Origin: an uncultured Lysobacteraceae bacterium
GTDB lineage: Bacteria > Pseudomonadota > Gammaproteobacteria > Xanthomonadales > Rhodanobacteraceae
Direction of reading: 5' to 3'
DNA: 12,852 nt
NCBI GenBank assembly: GCA_946482585.1
Contig: CAMLSI010000098.1
Span: forward strand, 1-12,852
Shown here: in pieces, positions 7,247 to 12,852 of the stretch
Layout: each line of letters starts with the position of its first letter
Position numbering within the stretch: the first letter of the stretch is position 1
Notes under the pieces: generated by a model
Told to the model about the DNA's origin: nothing
What the model saw: only the letters and a program-made list of their open reading frames with translations
Database searches by the model: none
Translations under genes and position numbers: made by a program

Positions 7247-8112
7247 GCATCGGCTTCATCGGCATCGGCCACATGGGATTCCCGATGGCGCGCAACCTGC
7301 TGGCGGCCGGCATGCCGCTGACAGTATGGAACCGCTCTGCCGAAACGTGCGGCGAACTCGAGCGCCTCGGCGCGGTGCGCGCGGAATCCGTCGACCAGGT
7401 GTTCGCGCGCTGCCATACCGTCTTCGTGATGCTGTTGAACGAAGCGGCGATCGACGAGGTTCTCGCCCGGCACACGCCGTTCTTCGCGGCGCGGCTGGCC
7501 GGCAGGACCGTCGTCCATCTCGGAACGACGTCGCCCGGATTTTCCGAAGCGCTGGATGTCGACGTGCGCAGAGCGGGCGGCGCGTACGTGGAAGCGCCGG
7601 TGTCCGGCTCCCGCGTTCCGGCCGAAGAAGGCCGTCTCGTCGGCATGATCGCGGGCAACTCCGATGACGTCGAACGCGTGCTGCCGATGCTGGCGCCGTT
7701 GTGCGCGAGCGTCTTCCGCTGCGGCCCGGTGCCCGGCGCGCTCCGGATGAAGCTGGCCGCCAATCACTTTCTCATCGGCATGGTCACGGTACTCGCCGAA
7801 ACCATGCACGCTGCCCGCGCTGCCGGCGTGGACATGCAGACCTTGCAACAGGTGCTCGACGCCGGCCCGCTGGCCAGCGCGGTTTCGCGGCTCAAGCTCG
7901 ACAAGCTCGCGCGCGGAGACTTTTCCCCTCAGGCCGCGATTCGCGACGTCAGCACGATTGCGCGCCTGGTGTCCGCGCAGTGCGCGCACGCTGCAGCGGA
8001 CGCGCCGCTGATCCGGCGCTGCGCCGATCTCTATCGCGCGGCGGAAGCGCAGGGGCACGGCGATCGCGACATGATCGCGGTCGTCCACGCCTTCGCTGCG
8101 TCTCGCCTCTGA
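7243..8112 (+). CDS. NAD(P)-dependent beta-hydroxyacid dehydrogenase (3-hydroxyisobutyrate dehydrogenase / tartronate semialdehyde reductase family)
   Basis: The protein has 289 residues from GTG at 7243, the usual family length. The frame is open further upstream, but that part overlaps the hydrolase gene and is not coding. The N-terminus is the Rossmann dinucleotide motif IGFIGIGHMGFPMA (Gly7, Gly9, Gly12). The substrate-binding motif EAPVSGS lies at 117-123, and the catalytic lysine is Lys170 in LRMKLAANHFL, with Asn174 after it. A C-terminal helical dimerisation domain follows. The family oxidises 3-hydroxyacids or reduces the matching semialdehydes. The cofactor and substrate cannot be fixed from sequence. 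The start codon overlaps the stop of the upstream hydrolase by 4 bases, pointing to consecutive steps of one pathway. Confidence 0.93.
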   Translation: MSIGFIGIGHMGFPMARNLLAAGMPLTVWNRSAETCGELERLGAVRAESVDQVFARCHTVFVMLLNEAAIDEVLARHTPFFAARLAGRTVVHLGTTSPGFSEALDVDVRRAGGAYVEAPVSGSRVPAEEGRLVGMIAGNSDDVERVLPMLAPLCASVFRCGPVPGALRMKLAANHFLIGMVTVLAETMHAARAAGVDMQTLQQVLDAGPLASAVSRLKLDKLARGDFSPQAAIRDVSTIARLVSAQCAHAAADAPLIRRCADLYRAAEAQGHGDRDMIAVVHAFAASRL

Positions 8113-8235
8113 TTTCTCTTTGATCCGACTGATTCTCCGATGACGACGACGAGCCCTTGTCCATCGGCGGCTGCGGCTGCCGACGCGAATGCCCTGCTCC
8201 CGAAGATCGCGCCCGGCTCCTCGGTACATCGGTCG

Positions 8236-9321
8236 ATGCGAGGGAGCCGACGTCGGATCTCCGTACTCTTCGGCGTGTTGGCCGCGGCGGGCTGCGCCGG
8301 CGCTGCCGACCTCGTTCCCGTGTCGGACGTCGAACACGAGTATGTGAAACCGCACCAGCGCGTGGACGTCGGCGGCGGGCGCCGGATGAATCTGTTCTGC
8401 CTGGGCGAAGGCAGTCCGACGGTCGTGTTCGATGCCGGCTTGAGCGACTGGTCGAGTACTTGGGCGCTGATCCAGCCAGCGGTCGCCAGGTCGACCCGCG
8501 CGTGTTCCTACGACCGGCCCGGAATGGGCTATAGCGATCCGTCGCCGGTGCCGCGCTCGCCGCAGGCTGCGGTGGACGATCTGAACACGCTCCTCGAGCG
8601 CGGCGGCGTTACGAACCGGATCGTGCTCGTCGGCCATTCGCTCGGCGGTTTCTACGCGAAGCTCTTCGCCGTCGTACACCCGGAGAAAGTCGCCGGGCTG
8701 GTTCTGGTGGATCCTGCGGAAGAGCGGATGTGGAGCCGCGTCGAGCCTCACCTGGTGCGGCGCTTCGGTCGCGCCTCCGTCCGCGCGGCGGCGCGGGAAG
8801 ACGAAGACGGCATGGCGGCCGCCATCGGCCATTTCCGGGACTGCGCGCGCCGGACGCGTGCGGGCGAGCTCACGGAAGACGCGTACAAGAAATGCACCGA
8901 TCCCGTGCGGCTCCCGCTGGGCGCAACGATTCTGAAAGAGCGCCGCGTGCTGCAGGAAACAGCCGCCTACCAGGACACGCAGGCATCGGAGATCGCCCAG
9001 AGCATGTATGCGGCGAACCCCGAGGCCGACAGACGCTACCGGCGCCTCTTCGCAGGGAGGGCGCCGCTCGAGAGTCTTCCGCTCGTCGTGCTGACCCACG
9101 GCATCTACGATCTGTCCGATCCGACCGGAGAAGTTCACTATTGGAGCTGGCGCAAAGCCCACGAGTTGACCGCATCGCTGTCGCGCCGGGGCAGGCACGC
9201 GATGGTCGCGAACGCCAGGCACAACATCCAGATCGACCGGCCGGACGCCGTCGTCGACGCCGTGCTGGAGGTCCTGGCGATGTCGGATCGCCGGGACCGG
9301 CGCCGCGCCGACCTTCGGTGA
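8236..9321 (+). CDS. Exported alpha/beta hydrolase, possible lipoprotein
   Basis: The protein has 361 residues from the ATG at 8236. I prefer this start because it opens with an export signal: MRGSRRR, a hydrophobic stretch, then LAAAGC with Cys20 as a possible lipobox cysteine. An upstream in-frame ATG at 8140 would bury this signal behind 32 low-complexity residues. Neither start has a clear Shine-Dalgarno. The hydrolase fold shows VVFDAG (63-68), YDRPGMGYSD (92-101), the nucleophile elbow GHSLGG with Ser135, an acid candidate Asp292 or Asp295 in HGIYDLSDP, and His329 in ARHNIQIDRP. Cysteines 90, 203 and 220 fit an oxidising compartment. The substrate is unknown. It follows the dehydrogenase in the same direction after 123 bp, so co-transcription is possible but not shown. 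Confidence 0.9.
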   Translation: MRGSRRRISVLFGVLAAAGCAGAADLVPVSDVEHEYVKPHQRVDVGGGRRMNLFCLGEGSPTVVFDAGLSDWSSTWALIQPAVARSTRACSYDRPGMGYSDPSPVPRSPQAAVDDLNTLLERGGVTNRIVLVGHSLGGFYAKLFAVVHPEKVAGLVLVDPAEERMWSRVEPHLVRRFGRASVRAAAREDEDGMAAAIGHFRDCARRTRAGELTEDAYKKCTDPVRLPLGATILKERRVLQETAAYQDTQASEIAQSMYAANPEADRRYRRLFAGRAPLESLPLVVLTHGIYDLSDPTGEVHYWSWRKAHELTASLSRRGRHAMVANARHNIQIDRPDAVVDAVLEVLAMSDRRDRRRADLR

Positions 9322-9360
9322 CGCCTTACCGGCCAGCGGCGAACGGGCCACGTACTGCCC

Positions 9361-9366
9361 TAGAAT
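9361..9366 (+). promoter_or_regulatory. TAGAAT -10 box placed for a leaderless transcript of the DUF5329-like gene
   Basis: TAGAAT at 9361-9366 matches TATAAT at five of six positions and lies six bases before the ATG at 9373. Transcription from such a box would start at or next to the A of the ATG. No Shine-Dalgarno is present in those six bases. No good -35 is seen about 17 nt upstream. Confidence 0.4.
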
Positions 9367-9372
9367 GCCGCG

Positions 9373-9735
9373 ATGAAAACCTTCCTCGCCGTGCTCATCC
9401 TCGGGTTCATGCTCCTCGTCGGCGGAAACGCACTGGCGGCCCGGCCGGACGAGGAACAGAAGAAGATCGACTACCTGATCGCCTCGATCGAAGCGCTCGA
9501 CGGAGCGACCTTCCTTCGCAACGGCAGCGAATACAGCGCGGCAAAAGCGGCCGACCACCTGCGCCTGAAGTTGCGCAACGCGGGAGACCGGATTCAGACC
9601 GCCGACCAGTTCATCGATGAACTGGGCACGAAGTCATCGATGTCGGGCGAGAAATACCGCATTCGATTCAGGGACGGTCGCCTGCTCGAGTCCGCGCAAG
9701 TGTTTCGCGAGGCGCTCGAGAAATACCAGCCGTAG
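9373..9735 (+). CDS. Small exported DUF5329-like protein
   Basis: The protein has 120 residues. The N-terminus MKTFLAVLILGFMLLVGGNALA is a clear Sec signal peptide, cleaved after about residue 22. The mature part has a helical start (DEEQKKIDYLIASIE), then FLRNGSEYSAAKAADHLRLK and a SSMSGEKYRIRF strand. This layout, with RNG-x-x-Y, HL-x-x-K, I-x-T-A-x-x-F-I and SSxSGxxY, is what I recall for DUF5329. The function of that family is unknown to me. It would be periplasmic. It sits 51 bp after the exported hydrolase, but with its own -10-like box, so it may be transcribed alone. Confidence 0.85.
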   Translation: MKTFLAVLILGFMLLVGGNALAARPDEEQKKIDYLIASIEALDGATFLRNGSEYSAAKAADHLRLKLRNAGDRIQTADQFIDELGTKSSMSGEKYRIRFRDGRLLESAQVFREALEKYQP

Positions 9736-9745
9736 CGTTCGCTTC

Positions 9746-9764
9746 GGCGCCGTCGCGGCGCTTT
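9746..9764 (+). terminator. Weak Rho-independent terminator candidate after the DUF5329-like gene
   Basis: A perfect 6-bp stem GCGCCG/CGGCGC (9747-9752 and 9756-9761) with a TCG loop lies 11 bases after the TAG stop. It can be extended by one G-T pair and is followed by only three T bases. The short T run makes it weak. Confidence 0.4.
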
Positions 9765-9898
9765 GCGGCGGACGCGCGCCGGAAACGCGGCGTGCCGCTC
9801 GCTCTCGGCATTTCGACTTTCCGCCTGCATGAGTTCTCGTCGCTGCCCCTCGAGGGCGTGCGGCCGCTCGCGTGCGCGGAGTTCCGCCTCCGGTTCGC

Positions 9899-9927
9899 AT
9901 GTCAATTTTGTAAATTAAACTTATAAA
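9899..9927 (+). promoter_or_regulatory. Candidate promoter of the Tat-exported gene
   Basis: ATGTCA (9899-9904) and TATAAA (9922-9927) are exactly 17 nt apart within an AT-rich island that contrasts sharply with the surrounding GC-rich DNA. The -35 matches at four of six positions and the -10 at five of six. The start would be near 9934, giving a leader of about 300 nt before 10236. Confidence 0.45.
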
Positions 9928-9991
9928 AATTGGTAACCCGCCTCGCTCGCGACGAACGAATTTCTTCCGTAGCTCGAACGTGCGCAATGCC

Positions 9992-10027
9992 GCCGTGGTG
10001 ACGAAAGAAGCGAGGACGAACCACGGC
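9992..10027 (+). repeat. Inverted repeat, 8-bp perfect arms with 20-nt purine-rich loop
   Basis: GCCGTGGT (9992-9999) pairs perfectly with ACCACGGC (10020-10027). The 20-nt loop is nearly all purine and contains AAGCGAGGAC. As RNA it would form a stem-loop in the presumed leader of the gene at 10236. As DNA it could be a divided operator. Confidence 0.45.
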
Positions 10028-10091
10028 AGCACTTCCCCACCTGCCCGTCACCTGCCTAGGTCTTGAGCAATTCGTCACAGTGCAACGCATG

Positions 10092-10111
10092 CGCATACCG
10101 CAGCGTATGCG
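10092..10111 (+). repeat. Inverted repeat CGCATAC-N6-GTATGCG
   Basis: The 7-bp arms at 10092-10098 and 10105-10111 are perfectly complementary around CGCAGC. The 20-bp dyad is a normal size for a dimeric repressor operator, or a short hairpin in the leader 125 nt before the start at 10236. Confidence 0.45.
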
Positions 10112-10223
10112 GAAGCCTGCACGCGCCTGATTCAACCGCCGCGCGCGGGCGAGGGGAAGGACCGTCGAATCGATACGAGCCATGCCGCTCGCGGGCGCCG
10201 TCGCGCCGCGCAGCGGCGTGCCC

Positions 10224-10229
10224 AAGGAG
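10224..10229 (+). promoter_or_regulatory. Shine-Dalgarno AAGGAG that decides the start at 10236
   Basis: AAGGAG lies 6 nt before the ATG at 10236. An in-frame ATG at 10182 would add 18 residues but has no such site. It would also push the twin-arginine motif further from the N-terminus. Confidence 0.75.
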
Positions 10230-10235
10230 TTCATC

Positions 10236-12852
10236 ATGAAATCGAAACTGCCGACCGATGCCGTGCACGATGCGGCGATCGGCGAACCCGCCAATCTCGA
10301 GCGCCGCTCGCTGCTGCAGGCCGCGCTGCTGGGTCTGGGACTGGGCGCCTCTCCCTTGACGCAGGCGATCGCGCAGGCGCTGGCCTCTCCCGCCGGCAGC
10401 GACGCGATATTCGCCGACGGTTTCGATCAGTCGCCCGCCGGCGCCGGAAGTTTCGTCGTGCGTTCGCCGACGGCGCAGGCGTCGGCGCCGATCGCGCTCG
10501 GCTATGCGTTCCGCCGCGGCGACGTGCCCGCCGGCAGCAGCGTGACGGCCGGCAGCGGCACGCTGCAGGTCACGCCGCGCAACTATTGGCCCGACGGTTC
10601 GCTCAAGTTCGCGCAACTGGTCTGGCGCGGCGCCGTGGGGCCCTCGCCCGCCACGGTGGCGCTGCAGACGGGCGGCGCATCCGGCGGCGCGCCGCTGGCG
10701 CTCGCGAACCTTCAGGCCACCGGCGTCACGGCGAGCATCGGCTGCGGCACGTACGGCACGGTGACGTGGTCGGGCAGCGACTGGCTGTCGCCGTTCGCGT
10801 TCGAGTCGGGACAGTCCGCCTGGGTCAGTGGACCGCTGATGTCCTCATGGATCTATCGCAAGCCGGTCGGCAGCGATGCGCATCTCGTCGCGTGGCTGGA
10901 AGTGCGCCTGTACGCCGGCGGCGCCGTCGAAGTGCTGCCGTGGATCGAGAACGGCTACCTCAAAGTGGCCGCGCCCACGAGCAAGGCGGCCACGTTCACC
11001 TTTACCCTCGGCGGCACGCAGCGCTTCAGTGCGAGCGTCGACTTGCCGCATCACTGCCGCACGCCGCTGATCTCGGGCGCTGCCCTGTCCTACTGGCTCG
11101 GCAACGATCCGCAGGTCAGCGTGCAGCACGATGCGGCCTATCTCATGGCCACCGAGCTCGTGCCGACCTATCGCGCGAACGTCGCGAACACGGCCGCCAT
11201 CGTCACTGCGCTGCCGGCGGCGTTCGTGCCGCTGCAGCAGGGCTCGTTCAATTACTCCAGCGACGGGATGACGTCCTCGGGTTACCAGGAACCGATCGGC
11301 CTGCTGCCGCAGCACGACGTGCTGTATCTGACGAGCCCGGGCGCGGCCTATGCCGCCGTCGTGCGCAACGGCTACAGCGCCGGGCGCTATCCGATCCACT
11401 ACCGCGACGAAACGACGAACCGGCCGATACGCTTCTCGCAGCATCCGAATCTCGGCCTGCCCAACGGCAGCGGCTTCCACGACAACGGCTCCAGCGGCGC
11501 CTACGCACCGGCGCCCAGCGGCACCTTGCCGCGGACCTGGGACTGCGCCCACGCCCCGTCGGTCGGCTTCATGGCCTACCTCGCGACGGGCCGCTGGTAC
11601 TTCATGGAAGAAGTACAGTTTGCGGCAACGGCCAATCACCTCGGCAAGGGCTCGGTGCCGGCACTGCGCGACGGCGCGAAAGGCCTCGTAAAACCCGAAG
11701 TGGGCGCCTGGCAGACGCGCGCCGCCGCGTGGCAGTGGCGCACGCTCGCGCAGGCGGCCGCGATCACGCCCGATATCGATGTCACGCTGAAAACCGAACT
11801 GCTCGACGTGATGCAGTTCAACATCGACAACCTGTACAACACCTATGTCGCGCAACCGAACAACCCGTTCGGCTTCATCCAGTCCGCCGCCGTCTACGGC
11901 GCCGGCACCGCCGTGCTGCCGCCGTGGCAGCAGGACTTCTTCACCGCGTCCACGGGCTATGCGCTGGCCATGCAGCCGTCGGTGTCGGCCACGCATCTCG
12001 GCAAGCTCGCCAACTTCTTCGCCTGGACCGCGCGCAGCATCGTCGGACGGCTCGGCGACTCCTCGGGCTTCTGGTACATCAACGGCGATCCCTACGTGCT
12101 GCGCATCAGCGACGCCGTGCTGCCGGACTACGCCACGGGCACAGGTCCCTGGTTCACGAGCTGGTCCGAGGTCTACACCACGCTGGCCGCGGCACTGGCC
12201 GGCGCGAGTTCGCCCAATAACTGGATCGGCTCCACGGAAGGCATGCTCTGCGGAGAAATCATGCCGGGCGATCGCGCGATGTGGGGCAACCTGCAGCCGG
12301 CGATCGCCTACGCCGTGCGCTTCGGCGTCAGCGGCGCCGTCGCGGCGTATCAGCGCATGACCGGTGCGAACAACTGGAGTGCGCTGGCCAATGCGTTCAA
12401 CGTCGCGCCGGTATGGTCGGTGAAGCCCGCGCTGGGCGCCCCGGCCACACCGGCCTGGCTCGCGGGCGCGCCACTCGACACCTGGGTGGAAATCCCCAAC
12501 ACCGCGCTGACCTTGGGGGCGCTGCCGGTCTACGGCGGTTTCGCTGCGCGGATCACCGACAGCACGCTGGTCATCGCCGCCGCCGGCGGCCACAGCGACT
12601 CCTCCGATAATTCCGTCGTGTCGATCCGTCTCGCGCAGGACGCGCCGAGGTGGGTGATGCGTCAGACCGCCACGCCCATTCCCACGCCCAATCCGGTGTC
12701 GACCTGGGGCTACGATACCGACGGCAAGCCAGCGGCCATGCATTTGTATCATTCGTTGCAATATATACCAGCATTGGACGCCGTGCTTCGGCTGAACCCG
12801 CGCTACACCTGGCCCAGCGCGCACGATCTCAACCAGGTCCCGCGCGGCTTCA
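10236..12852 (+). CDS. Tat-exported RIFT-barrel/toroid-like protein with kelch-like propeller, partial
   Basis: The frame is open from the ATG at 10236 to the right edge (872 codons, no stop), so the C-terminus is missing. Residues 21-50 form a twin-arginine signal: LERRSLLQAALLGLGLGAS with Arg23-Arg24, cleavage near ALA|SP. DAIFADGFD follows at 56-64. Residues about 70-290 (PIALGYAFRRGDVPAG, YWPDGSLKFAQLVW) resemble the N-terminal RIFT-barrel domain of YetA/PcRGLX-type exo-rhamnogalacturonan lyases. Residues about 300-740 are alpha-helical with WDCAHAPSVGFMAYLATG (about 434), as in alpha/alpha toroid enzymes. From about 750, WVEIPNTALTLGALPVYGG and AAGGHSDSSDNSV look like the first blades of a kelch or galactose-oxidase-like propeller. 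Folding before export is implied by the Tat route. Polysaccharide degradation is an inference from fold resemblance, not from identified catalytic residues. The gene is preceded by a long structured leader. Confidence 0.85.
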   Translation, partial: MKSKLPTDAVHDAAIGEPANLERRSLLQAALLGLGLGASPLTQAIAQALASPAGSDAIFADGFDQSPAGAGSFVVRSPTAQASAPIALGYAFRRGDVPAGSSVTAGSGTLQVTPRNYWPDGSLKFAQLVWRGAVGPSPATVALQTGGASGGAPLALANLQATGVTASIGCGTYGTVTWSGSDWLSPFAFESGQSAWVSGPLMSSWIYRKPVGSDAHLVAWLEVRLYAGGAVEVLPWIENGYLKVAAPTSKAATFTFTLGGTQRFSASVDLPHHCRTPLISGAALSYWLGNDPQVSVQHDAAYLMATELVPTYRANVANTAAIVTALPAAFVPLQQGSFNYSSDGMTSSGYQEPIGLLPQHDVLYLTSPGAAYAAVVRNGYSAGRYPIHYRDETTNRPIRFSQHPNLGLPNGSGFHDNGSSGAYAPAPSGTLPRTWDCAHAPSVGFMAYLATGRWYFMEEVQFAATANHLGKGSVPALRDGAKGLVKPEVGAWQTRAAAWQWRTLAQAAAITPDIDVTLKTELLDVMQFNIDNLYNTYVAQPNNPFGFIQSAAVYGAGTAVLPPWQQDFFTASTGYALAMQPSVSATHLGKLANFFAWTARSIVGRLGDSSGFWYINGDPYVLRISDAVLPDYATGTGPWFTSWSEVYTTLAAALAGASSPNNWIGSTEGMLCGEIMPGDRAMWGNLQPAIAYAVRFGVSGAVAAYQRMTGANNWSALANAFNVAPVWSVKPALGAPATPAWLAGAPLDTWVEIPNTALTLGALPVYGGFAARITDSTLVIAAAGGHSDSSDNSVVSIRLAQDAPRWVMRQTATPIPTPNPVSTWGYDTDGKPAAMHLYHSLQYIPALDAVLRLNPRYTWPSAHDLNQVPRGF
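10401..10427 (+). other. DAIFADGFD motif after the Tat signal
   Basis: This segment lies about six residues after the predicted Tat cleavage site and aligns without gaps to the C-terminal DLLFANGFQ of the gene at 2799. The motif is usually C-terminal in my recollection, so an N-terminal copy is unusual. Confidence 0.55.

Larger units (their letters stand above)
9736..10235. other. 500-bp non-coding stretch with promoter island and inverted repeats
   Basis: No convincing gene is present. Minus-strand frames here (9634-10032 and 9902-10294) run partly antisense to the flanking genes, are arginine/serine-rich, and lack ribosome sites. The stretch holds the terminator candidate, an AT-rich island at 9901-9934, and two perfect inverted repeats (9992-10027 and 10092-10111). 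A 13-codon ATG frame at 10089-10130 (MRIPQRMRKPARA) has no ribosome site. If the AT island is the promoter, the gene at 10236 has a leader of about 300 nt. Confidence 0.6.

Noticed and set aside
7207..9558. 783-codon minus-strand frame
   Set aside because: It lies antisense to the dehydrogenase, alpha/beta hydrolase and part of the DUF5329-like gene, all of which have recognisable motifs. Its composition is typical of a high-GC shadow.
9634..10032. 132-codon minus-strand frame with a hydrophobic start covering the gap
   Set aside because: The GTG start lacks a properly spaced ribosome site, the second half is antisense to the DUF5329-like gene, and composition becomes Arg-rich. It is not supportable as a gene.
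10064..10079. CRP/Clp-like site TGAGC-N6-TCACA in the leader
   Set aside because: One half matches TCACA perfectly, but the other matches TGTGA at only three of five positions, which is expected by chance.
10586..12220. 544-codon plus-strand frame
   Set aside because: It is out of frame with the Tat-exported gene at 10236, which has motifs throughout. The frame is Arg-rich without domain features.
10845..12824. 659-codon minus-strand frame
   Set aside because: It is antisense to the Tat-exported gene and His/Arg/Gly-rich, with no recognisable domain.

Overview
The window is GC-rich chromosomal DNA from a bacterium, with strong G/C preference at third codon positions that throws long arginine-rich antisense frames behind nearly every gene. 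Two exported proteins carry a D-x-(L/I)-F-A-(N/D)-G-F-(Q/D) motif. I associate this motif, from memory, with Lysobacterales (Xanthomonadales), especially Rhodanobacteraceae/Dokdonella-like genomes. The gammaproteobacterial placement is therefore an inference. There is no rRNA, tRNA, CRISPR array, transposase or integrase. I see no sign of a mobile element.

Layout. (1) 1-2651, minus: a large exported kelch-repeat protein with 14 recognisable repeats and a C-terminal fibronectin-III-like segment, cut by the left edge. (2) 2799-4265, plus, divergent: an exported protein that looks all-beta and ends in LLFANGFQ. (3) 4295-5128, minus: a cytosolic NYN-domain putative RNase with a C-terminal LOTUS/OST-HTH domain. 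(4) 5298-6278, minus: a GlxA-type regulator (DJ-1/PfpI-like domain plus AraC HTH). (5) 6341-7246 and 7243-8112, plus, divergent from the regulator: a dienelactone-hydrolase-family enzyme translationally coupled to a beta-hydroxyacid dehydrogenase. (6) 8236-9321, plus: an exported alpha/beta hydrolase. (7) 9373-9735, plus: a small exported DUF5329-like protein. (8) 9736-10235: a gap with an AT-rich promoter island and two perfect inverted repeats. (9) 10236-12852, plus: a large Tat-exported protein that resembles RIFT-barrel/toroid exo-lyases followed by a kelch-like propeller, cut by the right edge.

The two largest genes, at the edges, are open across the window boundary. They are easily missed because neither has both a start and a stop inside the window.

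How the parts may work together. The regulator, hydrolase and dehydrogenase at 5298-8112 look like a self-contained catabolic locus for a lactone or hydroxy-acid-type substrate. The exported hydrolase and DUF5329 gene downstream may or may not belong to it. The exported propeller, beta-sandwich and toroid proteins at the two ends look like envelope or extracellular proteins, possibly acting on polysaccharide. I did not find a clearly novel multi-gene defence or mobile system. The most unusual items are the shared FA(N/D)GF motif in opposite positions of two exported proteins, the Tat toroid-plus-propeller fusion with its structured leader, and the 14-repeat double-propeller candidate.
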